A stretch of 64,000 bases of DNA, from assembly GCA_002069885.1 (NCBI GenBank), contig MWCD01000013.1, forward strand, positions 1 to 64,000, read 5' to 3'. A program made the translations under genes and the position numbers. Below the pieces are notes generated by a model that did no database searches, was not told the origin of the DNA, and saw only the letters and a list, made by a program, of their open reading frames with translations. This document shows positions 17,193 through 26,824 of this stretch, in pieces (within the stretch, counting starts at the first letter, position 1; every line of letters begins with the position of its first letter). The stretch is from a bacterium ADurb.Bin236 (lineage in GTDB: Bacteria; UBP15; UBA6099).

Positions 17193-19046
17193 ATGAAAAA
17201 ATCAGCCGCTATGTTCGCCCTCTGCGCGCTCCTGCTCGCGGCCTCGGCCGCCCGCGCCGACCTCATGGGATTTAACTTCCTCGACATCATCCCGGAACCG
17301 CATATCTCCGCCATGCTCGGCAAACCGGTCCCCGTTTCGTCGTTCGCGCTATCCGGAGCCGCCACGGCGGCGGACGCGCCTCTCGACCGCGCCCTCAAGG
17401 ACGCCTTCGGAAAAGACTTCCTTGAAAAAACCGCCTCCGGCCCCGGCGTCCTTTCGATCTCATTCGCTCCCGCTTCCGCTTTCGCAGACGCCGACTGCGC
17501 AAAACTCAAATGCGACCGCGCCATCCTCTCCTCCAACATCGAATCGTACGCGCTCAAGATAGAAGCCTCCGGCGACGGCTCCGCTCTCGCCTCCATCTTC
17601 TCCGACCACAGCCGGGGCAGGTTCTACGCCGTCAAAACCATCAAGAAACTCATCGCCAAATACGACGGCCGCCGCATCGACCAGACTATCATCTTCGACT
17701 ACCCCATACTTGAAGTCCGCGGCGTCCTCGAAGGATATTACGGCGCTCCGTGGGCGCCGGCGGACACGCTCCGCACGCTCGACTGGATGGGCGACCAGAA
17801 AATGAACATCTTCCTCTACGCTCCCAAAGACGACCCGAAAAACCGCAGCGACTGGCGCAGCCCCTACACCGAAAAAGAACTGAAACGCTTTCAGGCTTTC
17901 AATGATGTGAGCATCCTTAACAACATCCAGTTCTGCTGGGAAATAAGCCCCGGCGTCTCCATCACATACTCCTCCGAGCAGCACTTTCAGGACCTCATCG
18001 CCAAGTTCCACGCCGTGGCCGACATCGGCGTCAAATGCTTCGTTCTCGCCTTTGACGACACCGGAAAAGCCCTCTCGAAAGAAGAAGACAAAGCCCGGTA
18101 TAAAAATATCGGCGAGGCTCAGGCCGATATCACCAACCGCGCTTACGAATCCGTCATCAAACGCGTCCCCGACGCAAAATTCAGCTTCGTCCCCGTCGAA
18201 TACTGGAACGAAAACGTCACCGAGGAATACAGCGGAACCGTCGGAGACATCCTTCATCCCGACATCATCTACGGATGGACGGGCAACGAGATATGCAGTT
18301 GGTCCGTGAATAAAACGGACGCCGATTTCGTGGCCGGATACATCAACCGCAAACCGCTGCTTGGCGACAACGTGCCGGTGGTGGACACCTTCATGGCGAT
18401 AAAAGGCCCCATCTCCCTCGGCCCGTTCCAGCGGCGCGCCTCCGACCTCCATCTTTCCATCCTCGGCCTCACCGCCAACGCCATGCCGTGGATGTACAGC
18501 TCTTGGGTGAACCTCGCCGCCATCGCAGACTACGCTTGGAATCCCTACGCCTACGACGCTCAGGAATCATGGAAGAAAGCCATCATCGACACCGTCGGCT
18601 TGGACGCCTACAGCGCGTTCAAACCTTTCGCCGTCCTCAATCAGGGAACCCTAATCAACCACCACGACTCCCAAGACCTCAGGGCGCTGATCCGCAAATT
18701 CTGGAACAACTACCACGCGGGCGACCTGTCCCCCGTCAAAGACGAATTCAAAATGGAGTTTCAGGCCATCGCCGGCATTCAGGAGCCAATTCTCAATAAG
18801 GTCAAAAACCAGTTCCTCCTCGAAGAGCTGAAAAGCTGGCTGGGCAAAGCCGCCGCTTACGGCGAGGCGGGCGTTATCGCCATCGAAGTGGCGGATAAAA
18901 AACTCAAAGGCTCCATGACAAAGGAAGACTACGACGAGTTCGCCGCCGCCGTCTCCCGCGTAGAAAACAGAAAAGGCGAAATCACCCGCGACGCGCTCAA
19001 ATCCTTCTTCAAAGAACTGAAAGAAGAACTGAAACCAGAAAACTGA
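17193..19046 (+). CDS. Secreted GH84 beta-N-acetylglucosaminidase
   Basis: The 617-residue protein has a Sec signal peptide (ending near ARA-D), an N-terminal alpha/beta domain of the GH20b type (~residues 40-170), then a GH84 catalytic barrel that starts at about 174 with VRGVLEGYYGAPW and continues KMNIFLYAPKDDPKNRSDWRSPY. The adjacent aspartates D288-D289 (LAFDDTG) correspond to the catalytic pair used in substrate-assisted hydrolysis by O-GlcNAcase/NagJ-type enzymes. A C-terminal helical region contains many Lys and Glu. It probably removes terminal GlcNAc from glycans outside the cytoplasm. The start is fixed by AAAGGAG 6 bases upstream. Its position beside the B12 operon appears coincidental. 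Confidence 0.88.
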   Translation: MKKSAAMFALCALLLAASAARADLMGFNFLDIIPEPHISAMLGKPVPVSSFALSGAATAADAPLDRALKDAFGKDFLEKTASGPGVLSISFAPASAFADADCAKLKCDRAILSSNIESYALKIEASGDGSALASIFSDHSRGRFYAVKTIKKLIAKYDGRRIDQTIIFDYPILEVRGVLEGYYGAPWAPADTLRTLDWMGDQKMNIFLYAPKDDPKNRSDWRSPYTEKELKRFQAFNDVSILNNIQFCWEISPGVSITYSSEQHFQDLIAKFHAVADIGVKCFVLAFDDTGKALSKEEDKARYKNIGEAQADITNRAYESVIKRVPDAKFSFVPVEYWNENVTEEYSGTVGDILHPDIIYGWTGNEICSWSVNKTDADFVAGYINRKPLLGDNVPVVDTFMAIKGPISLGPFQRRASDLHLSILGLTANAMPWMYSSWVNLAAIADYAWNPYAYDAQESWKKAIIDTVGLDAYSAFKPFAVLNQGTLINHHDSQDLRALIRKFWNNYHAGDLSPVKDEFKMEFQAIAGIQEPILNKVKNQFLLEELKSWLGKAAAYGEAGVIAIEVADKKLKGSMTKEDYDEFAAAVSRVENRKGEITRDALKSFFKELKEELKPEN

Positions 19047-19077
19047 CGGAATAGAAGTAGAAAAACAAAAAGAAAAC

Positions 19078-19110
19078 GCAAAGAGAAACTTGTGAAAAAA
19101 TTTCTCTTTG
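19078..19110. repeat. A/T-rich hairpin repeat after the GH84 gene
   Basis: Arms AAAGAGAAA (19080-19088) and TTTCTCTTT (19101-19109) form a 9-bp stem. The left side carries CAAAGAGAAACTT, shared with elements near 10113 and 62321. It probably helps end the GH84 transcript. Confidence 0.5.
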
Positions 19111-19238
19111 AATTCCTTCAACGCCCTTTAATGGCCGTCGGGAGAGAATCGCTGACGCGATTCTCTTTCCGCCGCCCTGAAAAATATCAACCCGGATATG
19201 CGACATGGCCGAGTTTCTGTTGCCTGTTTGGCGTTTGA

Positions 19239-19249
19239 TTACAGTGTAG
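19239..19249. promoter_or_regulatory. TTACAGTGTAA-type palindrome, candidate activator site
   Basis: TTACAGTGTAG matches the palindrome TTACA-g-TGTAA at 10 of 11 positions. It lies about 165 bp upstream of the start expected from the sigma54 promoter at 19384. The other two copies, at 38614 and 51823, are exact. Confidence 0.5.
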
Positions 19250-19383
19250 TCGGTCTCCTACAGCATTGAGCCTGTTTTTCTGTTCTGATTCATTCAACTT
19301 AAACAAGTACGCGGCGATAAAAAAGACTTCTGATAATAGATTGTTTTATTCTCTGGTGTCTCGAGCCATCGCTTCCGCGCACA

Positions 19384-19399
19384 TGGCAAGATATTTGAT
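19384..19399 (+). promoter_or_regulatory. Sigma54 (-24/-12) promoter
   Basis: TGGCAAG-ATAT-TTGAT matches the RpoN consensus TGGCACG-N4-TTGC closely; the -12 block has GA in place of GC. The start would be near 19409, and the coding start is 38 bases further on. Confidence 0.6.
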
Positions 19400-19446
19400 A
19401 AATATTAAGCGACCGGCGGCAAGACAATGAAATGGAGACAACCGAC

Positions 19447-19872
19447 ATGAAAACTGCGGAAGCAAGCATAATAGAAAAGGTTGAAAGATGGAAGAAAAAA
19501 ACTGCCTTGGAGGCCACCGGCTATTCCACAGCAGACAGAACGGATAAAATGTCTGTTATTAAAACCTTAGATAGATTGGCGCCGATGTCTCAAATACCTT
19601 CCGGTTTAGGTTTTCTAGATATACAGATATTGAAGTCCATCGGCGCGATTCCAGAGCCGTCCGCGCAGGAAAAGGCGCAAGCGCTTCTATCAAGAATAAA
19701 AAGAAACGCCCAATATATGGTGGATTTAGTCAGGCTGGATTTGGCTAGTCAGGAAGACCTCTCTCACATAGCGAAGAATATAGCGCTCGACGCCGAGCAG
19801 ATAGCGGTCTCAAGCGCGCGCTTTGAAAAAAGAGATGTGTTGACCTTCGCGGGCGCCGCAGACATTGACTAA
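19447..19872 (+). CDS. Small cytoplasmic unknown behind a sigma54 promoter
   Basis: The 141-residue protein has no signal peptide or membrane segment and matches no family I recognise. It is mostly helical and charged, with a central Pro/Gly-containing segment (MSQIPSGLGFLDIQILKSIG) and a second helix-rich half (EKAQALLSRIKRNAQYMVDLVRLDL). ATG 19447 is preferred because GGAG lies 9 bases upstream; ATG 19432 in the same frame is possible. A sigma54 promoter and a palindromic upstream site precede it, tying its expression to the signalling genes of this region. The C-terminal sequence ends GAADID. Confidence 0.65.
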   Translation: MKTAEASIIEKVERWKKKTALEATGYSTADRTDKMSVIKTLDRLAPMSQIPSGLGFLDIQILKSIGAIPEPSAQEKAQALLSRIKRNAQYMVDLVRLDLASQEDLSHIAKNIALDAEQIAVSSARFEKRDVLTFAGAADID

Positions 19873-20023
19873 AAAATGGACGCTTGGGAGCGATTCCCTC
19901 ATAACGCCGCATTATTTTGGGCGGAAGACAGTTTTCGTTTCCGATATTCGCGTATCCTTTCGCGTTTTTTTCTTTATCAACCCGCATAGCGAAGAAAGTC
20001 AACGGCGCTCTTCTCGCGTCTCT

Positions 20024-20051
20024 TTGACGCACTTGAGAATTATGGTAGAAT
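20024..20051 (+). promoter_or_regulatory. Sigma70 promoter of the first hybrid kinase
   Basis: TTGACG (20024-20029) and TAGAAT (20046-20051) are 16 bases apart. The leader to ATG 20203 is about 145 bases; the rest of the 330-base gap shows no gene. Confidence 0.6.
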
Positions 20052-20202
20052 GTTTAGACATGTAATCTAGCGATTGAGTTGAAGCGACTGGAAGTTTTGT
20101 TTTATTTCTGTTTGAAGAAGGACGGCGGCTGTTGAAGTATGTCAGCCGCCGGTATTTGGCATTAATCCATAAAAGATCGCGTTCAAGAAAGCGAATGATA
20201 TT

Positions 20203-22800
20203 ATGAAAAAGACCACAACTAAAACGCAAAAAGAAAAAGGGTGGGCTGACGATGTAAAAGGAACGCGCAGTCCATTTTTTATGACGAGGACCAGAGCCGC
20301 GGTTTTAATTTTAATCGTGCTTGCCACCGCAATAGCGCTCGGATTTCTCGGAGTCAGGAAAGCGGATAAAAGACACCGGGAGACGCTGCTTGTGCAGACT
20401 CGGCTGGCGGCAGGCGCAGTTGATATTGAAGCTGTCGCCGGATTGAACGGGACAGCCGCCGATGTCGAATCGCCCGACTATGCCCGCCTGAAAGAACAGA
20501 TGAAATCCATCCGCACTGCCACGTTGAGATGCCGGTTCGTTTATCTTATGCGTTTGAACGAGGCCGGAGAAATAATGTTTCTTGTGGATTCGGAGCCTGC
20601 GGATTCGCCGGATTATTCGCCCCCCGGACAGATTTATACCGAAGCCTCGGTGGGGTTCCTCGGTGTTTTCAAGGATGGCGTTCCTGTCGTGGAAGGCCCG
20701 GTTAAAGACAGATGGGGGGCATGGATAAGCGGGCTTGTTCCGCTGGTTGACCCGGAAAGCGGAAAAATCGCGGCTGTGTTCGGCATGGATGTCGAGGCGT
20801 TGGAGTGGAAAAGAGAACTGGCGGAAGAGAGCTCCTTCTTTACGGCCGTCTGTCTGGTGGCTCTGGCATTTGTCGCCGCGATGTCCATACTGCAAGCGCA
20901 GTCTAACCGGGCAAGCCAGCGAATAGCGGAGTCGAAAAAGAAATATGAAACGCTGTTCGCGGAGATGCTGGACGGGCTTGCCGTTCATGAGATTATCCTA
21001 AACGATGCCAGAGAGCCTATAGACTACGCGTTTCTTGCGGTTAATCCCGCGTTCGAGAGGCAGACCGGGCTGAAAGGAACTGACATAATCGGAAAAACTG
21101 CGCTTGAAGTTCTGCCCGGACTGGAGCCGATGTGGATTCAAGCTTACGGGCGTGTCGCAATGACTGGCGAACCTACGCATTTCGCCCATTTCTCAGGGGA
21201 CCTTGGGAGACACTATGAAGTGACCGCGTTCAGAAATGCGCCCGGACAATTCACAACAATTTTTAAGGATATAACAGAAAGCAAGCTTGCCGAAAAAGCG
21301 CTTCGCGAGAGCGAGGAACTGCTTAACGCCACTCAGAGAATCAGCAAGGTTGGCGGCTGGGAATGGGATGTGCGCGCTCAAAATATGTCTTGGACAGAAG
21401 AAACGCTGCGCATACACGGCATTGATTCGGTAGCCCCCGGGTCGGATTCATCGGAACTCATTAAAAATAGCCTTAAATGTTATCCCTCTGATGCTTCCAA
21501 GGCCGTCGAGGCTGCTTTCAAGGCATGCGTCGAGCGTGGAGAGCCTTACGACCTAGAAGTTCCGTTTACCAACGAGAAAGGCCGCGCAATGTGGGTCCGA
21601 ACCAGCGGTAACGCGGTCTTAGAAAACGGCGAAGTCGTCAAAGTCGTTGGAAACATCATGGACGTTACCGAACTCAAAGCGGCACGAGATTCGCTTCAGG
21701 AAAGAGAAAATTTCATCAGGACCGTTCTGGACAATCTCCCTATCGGCATCGCTGTGAACTCCGTGTTTCCTGAGGTGCGATTTGAATATATAAACGATCA
21801 CTTCGCTAAACACTACAGAATAAAAAAAGAAGACCTGACGTCGCCGGACGCTTTCTGGGAAACCGTGTATCGCGACGATGCTTTCAGGGAAGAAATCAAG
21901 AAAAGAGTCATTGAGGATTGCCTGAGCGGAGACCCATCCCGGATGGTTTGGGAAACTATTCCTATCAAACGCGAAGGAGAGGAAACAACATACATTTCCG
22001 CAAGAAACGTACAGATTCCCGAACGGAACATGATGATATCAATGGTGTGGGACGTTACCGAGAGAAAGAAGTCGGAGGACGCGTTGCGACACGCCGAAGA
22101 GCAGCTTAAGCAGTCGCAGAAGATGGAGGCTATCGGAAGGCTGGCGGGAGGCATAGCGCACGACTTCAACAACATGCTGACGGTTATAAACAATTACGCG
22201 GAAATGATGATTGAAGAATTGCCGGACGGCTCTCCACTTAAGGACTCAGCCTGGCAGATATTGAGCGCCGGAACCCGGTCCGCCGAACTGACGAGACAAC
22301 TGCTGGCGTTCAGCCGCAAACAGCCGCTCGAAATGGAAAACCTGAACCTTAACGGCATAGTGGCGGGCATAGAGCCTATGTTGCGCCGCATAATTGGAGA
22401 AGACATCAAGCTTCAGACATGTCTTTCAAACGGGCTTGGCAACGCGATGGCTGATCCTCGACAGATGGAACAGGCGATTCTTAATCTGGCCGTCAACGCG
22501 CGCGACGCGATGCCGGGCGGCGGATGCCTTACTATAGAGACGGCAAATGTCGAGCTTGACGATAATTATGCCGAACTTCATCCCGAAGTGGAAACCGGCC
22601 CTTACATCATGCTTTCCGTGTCGGACACCGGGAGCGGAATCGCCGAGGCGGACAAAGAGCGCCTGTTCGAGCCGTTTTTCACCACGAAAGAAAAAGGGAA
22701 AGGCACCGGGCTGGGATTAGCCACCGTGTACGGCATCGTAAAACAAAGCGGAGGGCACATTTTCGTTTACAGCGAACCGGGGCAAGGCGCCACGTTCTAG
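20203..22800 (+). CDS. Membrane PAS-type histidine kinase, cut before its receiver by TAG
   Basis: The 865-residue protein has a membrane segment at ~28-50, a periplasmic sensor region to ~205, a second membrane segment (~208-228), then three PAS-like domains (~245-370, ~375-495, ~500-630). The kinase core follows: phospho-acceptor H652 in [11 protein letters not shown], an N-box LAVNARDAM, DTGSGI, and [11 protein letters not shown]. It ends GQGATF-stop. The next 444 bases continue in the same frame as a response-regulator receiver, so the ancestral protein was a hybrid kinase. As read, it makes a kinase lacking its receiver. It would autophosphorylate and pass phosphate to a separate receiver. 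Its own sigma70 promoter lies upstream. Confidence 0.88.
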   Translation: MKKTTTKTQKEKGWADDVKGTRSPFFMTRTRAAVLILIVLATAIALGFLGVRKADKRHRETLLVQTRLAAGAVDIEAVAGLNGTAADVESPDYARLKEQMKSIRTATLRCRFVYLMRLNEAGEIMFLVDSEPADSPDYSPPGQIYTEASVGFLGVFKDGVPVVEGPVKDRWGAWISGLVPLVDPESGKIAAVFGMDVEALEWKRELAEESSFFTAVCLVALAFVAAMSILQAQSNRASQRIAESKKKYETLFAEMLDGLAVHEIILNDAREPIDYAFLAVNPAFERQTGLKGTDIIGKTALEVLPGLEPMWIQAYGRVAMTGEPTHFAHFSGDLGRHYEVTAFRNAPGQFTTIFKDITESKLAEKALRESEELLNATQRISKVGGWEWDVRAQNMSWTEETLRIHGIDSVAPGSDSSELIKNSLKCYPSDASKAVEAAFKACVERGEPYDLEVPFTNEKGRAMWVRTSGNAVLENGEVVKVVGNIMDVTELKAARDSLQERENFIRTVLDNLPIGIAVNSVFPEVRFEYINDHFAKHYRIKKEDLTSPDAFWETVYRDDAFREEIKKRVIEDCLSGDPSRMVWETIPIKREGEETTYISARNVQIPERNMMISMVWDVTERKKSEDALRHAEEQLKQSQKMEAIGRLAGGIAHDFNNMLTVINNYAEMMIEELPDGSPLKDSAWQILSAGTRSAELTRQLLAFSRKQPLEMENLNLNGIVAGIEPMLRRIIGEDIKLQTCLSNGLGNAMADPRQMEQAILNLAVNARDAMPGGGCLTIETANVELDDNYAELHPEVETGPYIMLSVSDTGSGIAEADKERLFEPFFTTKEKGKGTGLGLATVYGIVKQSGGHIFVYSEPGQGATF

Positions 22801-23244
22801 ATTTATCTCTCCAGAACGGAGCCGACTGATGACGAAGAGAAACCCGCAAAGAAATGCTCCGTCCGCCCCTCCGGCGGCAAAGAACGCGTCCTCGTCGTTG
22901 AAGACGAGCCGGGCGTGCTTAAACTGGTCATCAGAGTCCTAGAATCCAGCGGATACTCCGCGATCAGCGCCGCCAGCGCGGACGAAGCTATCAGCATATG
23001 CGCCGACTCAGAATATCCGGTGGATCTTCTTGTCACGGATGTCGTCATGCCGGATGTTAACGGACGCGAACTCGCCGAACGCATTCGCAAATTGCGCCCG
23101 AACATCAAAGTCTTGTACATGTCCGGATACACGGAAAACGCCATCGTTCATCACGGAATTCTGGATAAAGGCATCAACTTTATATCCAAACCGTTCAATG
23201 TCGAGGATTTCACGCGAAAAGTGAGAGATGTTTTAGATGGTTGA
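22801..23244 (+). pseudogene. Receiver domain severed from the kinase by in-frame TAG
   Basis: Directly after the TAG at 22798-22800 the same frame reads IYLSRTEPTDDEEKP and then a full receiver: VLVVEDEPGVLKL, the phospho-acceptor Asp in LLVTDVVMPDVNG, a conserved Ser/Thr region LYMSGYTENAIVHHG and the Lys in ISKPF. No ATG with a ribosome binding site precedes the domain. The first usable GTG (22915) lies inside it and would remove the acidic pair. Three sister kinases in this window have K or S where this one has the stop (for example GTTFKVYF). One base change (AAG to TAG), a read-through signal or an assembly error would all explain it. Confidence 0.75.
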
Positions 23245-23391
23245 CGCCTTGTTTCTATATTGATCGAAACTGACAGCGACAACTTTTTCTCGGGAACCCG
23301 TTATATCGATACCCTTTTTCTCGCGGCGCGCCCCAATGCACAACTTGGAGGCGGCGCCCGGCGTTGCTTTTTCAGAGAGAGCGAATCCGGT

Positions 23392-26253
23392 TCAATTGAT
23401 TTCGCATCGCGTGACGAACATTGGAGGCGGGATGTTCGGAGCGCCGTTCCACAAATAGCATTGCGTATTGATCCCGAAATCGGAGACAGATAGCAGGAGA
23501 AGCCTAGCCGGGAGAAACGCCGGAGCGGGTTTGAATTCTTTGAAAGATATTTCTTTCTCTTTTGCTTTTATCGTGAAGTCCAACTGATCGCAGCCTGAGC
23601 CGCCTTCGCATCGGACTATGTGTTCGGAAGGTTCAACTATTTCAGCCCTGACCGGAATCCATTCAGGGTCAAGCGCGACGCGGTAAGTGTCGGGAATTAT
23701 ATTTTCGAAATAGAAGAAGCCGGAGCTGTCCGTGAACGCGTAAGCGATATCGCCATCCCCGGTTCCGAGGACTACGCGAAGGTTTTCAGGAGAAACGCCT
23801 GCGGATCGCGCGAAGTAGCTGTCGGCTTTCACCGACACGCGCCCGCTGACAGAATAAACAGGAAGCATGGCCATGTCCGCGCGGATGCGGGAGTTGTACG
23901 ACACTTTGATCGTTCCGACGCTCGCGGGGGACGGCGTCAGTCTGACAGAGTGGGTTTTCGGAGAGACGCGCAGTTCGTATCTGCCCGGAACAAGAGCGGA
24001 TATCTCATATCGGCCCTCGGAGTCGGTGGTCGCGCGGTCCGTCCCGCAGACGACCTCCAACCCTCTCAATAGCCTCTCGTCCCCGTCTAATACGCCGTTT
24101 CCGTTCAGGTCTTCGAATGCCACGCCGTACACCGCTCCATACTTTTTGTACGGAATGCTTATCTTGAAATCTTTCGTGTATTTTAGAAAGAAGAAATTTT
24201 CGGCGACGCCTCTGGAATTCAGGGCGTGATACGCAAGATCGATATATGCGTCCGACGCGAGCTTGGAATTAAATCCAAATGAAAAGCGAGTTGTTTTCAT
24301 AGGTATGGAATCGAACGAGTCCTCGACCGTTCCGCTTCTCCACGACGCCTGAATCGTATTTTTCTTGTTCGGAAAAAGATAAGTCGCGTTGAAAGAAAAA
24401 GCTTGTTCGCTGCTGAACGCCGGTATGCCGCTGCCCCTTCCGGAAGTCTTATTGATTTCAGCGGCGATTCTTGTGGATTTGTTTTTGTATCCCGCGCTGA
24501 ATGCGAACTTGCCATATCCGCCTTTTTCGCCCATGAAGCCGCGAGAGCCCGAGTCGAGGCCGAGCGCCAGATCAAAAGGTTTCATGTTTTTTGAAAAACT
24601 CAACTTCAAGAAGTCTTCCGACAGAGGCGTTGAGAGAAGCGCGTTGTCCGGCCTTGCGATATCGCGTCTTCTTCTGTTGACGGAAAATCGAGCGCTAATT
24701 CCGCCGGGCGCCGAGCGGGAAAAGCCCGCTGTGAAAGTTTCGTGATCGTATCCGGGACGCGCGGCGTCCATCGGATCAAGAGACAGCGCGCGGAAGCTGG
24801 TTCCTTTTCTGTAGTCAGCGGACACGCGCCCGCCAGACCCCATTTTCCATTCACCCCTGAGTCCGACTTCCTTCGTCGGGCCGTTAGACTGAAAATTCCT
24901 GTCGCCCGTCTGGCCGAACGCTTTGATTTTCATCTTGCCGTGTCTATACTCGCCCTCGAATCCCGCGACCGAGCCTGAAGCGGATGCTCCGGCTTCATTC
25001 TCTATCGTTGTCGCGGCCAACTCTGTTTTAACCAAGATGTTGTCGCCGTCGGAGTAATCGACCGTCAGCGAATCGGCCGTCATGCGGGACACTCCGGGCG
25101 ACGGGTTTTCATTCCACAGTCTTCCGGCGCCGATTGAGACGCCGCCCGGCGCGCTTCTGTTCCATTTAACGAATCTGACATCGCCAGATCCGCCCCCGGA
25201 GCCTATCCGTATCTCGTTCGAGCCGAAATCGCGGGACGCTATCCAACCCTCTCGGAACTCTCTGCTGCGCGTCCGCTTCGAAAACCGCATTTGCTGGTTG
25301 CCGAGCGAAAGCTTGGAGTCGCCGTACCTGAACTCATGCGTCTGCCGCTTCACCCTCATGTTTTCGGATTCCGACCTTTGCATTCCGATATCCGTTCTCA
25401 TCTCGAAATCCCCTTCTTCGAAACCGGGTATCGTAAGTTGGACTGATGTCGAACCGCGCGCGCCGGAACGCATCAAATGTCCCACGGCGAGCTTGACATC
25501 TATGCTCTTGTGCTCGACTATCTTTACGCTTTCCGTCTCCCTTGCGATATTGGCGAATAAAGTGGTTTCCGCCACGGGCGAACCGTCTTTGGACAGCTTC
25601 AGAGTCAGAGAAGCTCCGTTCACGTCGTCGCCTGAAATGGTCGCGTTGAAAACGCTCTCGACTGTTTCTCCGGGAGCGATATCGATAGACCTCTTTCTGC
25701 CGTGCGCCGTAACTCCGGCTCCGGGATGCGCGGACAATTCAAAGGTCTCTGAATCGCCCCCGCAGTTTCTAATTTTCACGGACACTTTGGATATGTTGGC
25801 GTTGGCGAAGAGCATCTCTGCCGGCGGCTCGACAAACTCTGCGCACACCGGATTGTCCACAGAAAGTTCCAACCTCGCAGAGACAGAGAGCGCAGGGTTC
25901 GAAGAATCTGACAATGTGACGACAATAGGAATAAGCTGACCGGCGGAGACGTTCGCGGCGACCATAAGCGTCGCGGCGAAAGATTCCGAAGAACCGGGGG
26001 AGAGGAAAATGCCGGACGGAGCGCCCACGACAGCCGCGCCGTTCCCGGCTTCGAGCGATATCGAGAAGTCGCGCGCGCTGCCCTCGTTCAGTATGGCTGT
26101 GAAGCCGACCGTCACGAATTCCAAAGATTTGACTTTTCTTGTCGCGGCGTCCATCGGGGAGACAACAAAGGAGGCTGCCGACGCCGACGCGGCGGCGAGG
26201 ATTATCAGCAGGAGAGTTGTCGCGGATGTTGTTTTTAGAAGGCGCTTAATCAC
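23392..26253 (-). CDS. Large outer-membrane usher-like barrel protein
   Basis: The 953-residue protein has a signal peptide and two N-terminal Ig-like domains of NEW3/CARDB style (~27-130, ~135-245). A ~450-residue stretch of short alternating strands with Gly/Ser/Asn turns (EFRYGDSKLSLGNQQMRF, GKMKIKAFGQTGDR, RISADYRKG-like) reads as a beta barrel. Two C-terminal SdrD/CnaB-like domains follow (GVAFEDLNGNGVLDGDERLLRG; YAFTDSSGFFYFENIIPDTYRVAL). Last gene of a five-gene operon with secreted subunits and a chaperone-like protein, it is the natural candidate for their outer-membrane exit pore or anchor. It is not recognisable as a classical FimD/PapC usher. The start is GTG 26253 after GGAAAGG. 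The last ~35 residues are unusually hydrophobic for a barrel end. Confidence 0.7.
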   Translation of the reverse strand: MIKRLLKTTSATTLLLIILAAASASAASFVVSPMDAATRKVKSLEFVTVGFTAILNEGSARDFSISLEAGNGAAVVGAPSGIFLSPGSSESFAATLMVAANVSAGQLIPIVVTLSDSSNPALSVSARLELSVDNPVCAEFVEPPAEMLFANANISKVSVKIRNCGGDSETFELSAHPGAGVTAHGRKRSIDIAPGETVESVFNATISGDDVNGASLTLKLSKDGSPVAETTLFANIARETESVKIVEHKSIDVKLAVGHLMRSGARGSTSVQLTIPGFEEGDFEMRTDIGMQRSESENMRVKRQTHEFRYGDSKLSLGNQQMRFSKRTRSREFREGWIASRDFGSNEIRIGSGGGSGDVRFVKWNRSAPGGVSIGAGRLWNENPSPGVSRMTADSLTVDYSDGDNILVKTELAATTIENEAGASASGSVAGFEGEYRHGKMKIKAFGQTGDRNFQSNGPTKEVGLRGEWKMGSGGRVSADYRKGTSFRALSLDPMDAARPGYDHETFTAGFSRSAPGGISARFSVNRRRRDIARPDNALLSTPLSEDFLKLSFSKNMKPFDLALGLDSGSRGFMGEKGGYGKFAFSAGYKNKSTRIAAEINKTSGRGSGIPAFSSEQAFSFNATYLFPNKKNTIQASWRSGTVEDSFDSIPMKTTRFSFGFNSKLASDAYIDLAYHALNSRGVAENFFFLKYTKDFKISIPYKKYGAVYGVAFEDLNGNGVLDGDERLLRGLEVVCGTDRATTDSEGRYEISALVPGRYELRVSPKTHSVRLTPSPASVGTIKVSYNSRIRADMAMLPVYSVSGRVSVKADSYFARSAGVSPENLRVVLGTGDGDIAYAFTDSSGFFYFENIIPDTYRVALDPEWIPVRAEIVEPSEHIVRCEGGSGCDQLDFTIKAKEKEISFKEFKPAPAFLPARLLLLSVSDFGINTQCYLWNGAPNIPPPMFVTRCEIN

Positions 26254-26274
26254 TGTTTCATCACGCCTTTCCGT

Positions 26275-26745
26275 TCAGTCCGAAGTCAGGGTGAAGACTA
26301 GAACGATGCCGTAGGAGTCGGCGCGGTCGCCCCAACCCGCCAACAGCTTCAAATCGATGTCAACGTAATCAGACCCCGCGCCGGAGGCCGCAGGCTCGTC
26401 GTATTGCGTTAGAGCAATATAAGGCTCCGGGCCGTCCACCCGCCAGAGTAAGTCTTCGCATGATTTCTGAGCGAAAACCGAAGTGAATTCCGCCGTGTCC
26501 GCCCTTACGGAAAGCGTCCATCCCGCATTTTCGTCGTCCGTTATCAACGCTCGCAAAGCGTAAACGCCGTCCGATGCGCCGGCTTCGACGAAACCCGCGT
26601 AAAGGTCTTCTTTCGTCAGCGAGCCGAACGCGACCGATCCGGACTCTAATTCCACCCGGAAGTCCGCCCTGCCTGCGCCGGCGAACATGGCGCAGAGGAT
26701 TATTGTCATTGTCATGATAAATCGAATTTGATTTGATTTTATCAT
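26275..26745 (-). CDS. Secreted minor subunit-like protein of the fibre operon
   Basis: The 156-residue protein has a signal peptide (ending near AGRA-D) and a beta-rich mature part of about 130 residues, DFRVELESGSVAFGSLTKEDLY...GWTLSVRADTAEF. Two Cys are not evident as a pilin pair; only one Cys is in the mature region. It ends LVFTLTSD, matching the C-terminal pattern of the two major subunit-like proteins upstream. ATG 26745 follows the same GAGGATAA-type ribosome site as the chaperone-like gene. It lies 21 bases upstream of the barrel gene. A tip or minor subunit role is inferred from size, export and position. Confidence 0.65.
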   Translation of the reverse strand: MIKSNQIRFIMTMTIILCAMFAGAGRADFRVELESGSVAFGSLTKEDLYAGFVEAGASDGVYALRALITDDENAGWTLSVRADTAEFTSVFAQKSCEDLLWRVDGPEPYIALTQYDEPAASGAGSDYVDIDLKLLAGWGDRADSYGIVLVFTLTSD

Positions 26746-26824
26746 CTCATTATCCTCTTGGCGCTTCCGGCTTTTCGCCGGTTGTATGAGTGACCGCGGG
26801 AGCGCTCGACCCGCATTCCGGTCG

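Noticed and set aside
22798-22800. Reassignment of TAG to an amino acid
   Set aside because: Other genes here end cleanly in TAG (12641-14329 and 52799-54199), so general recoding is unlikely.
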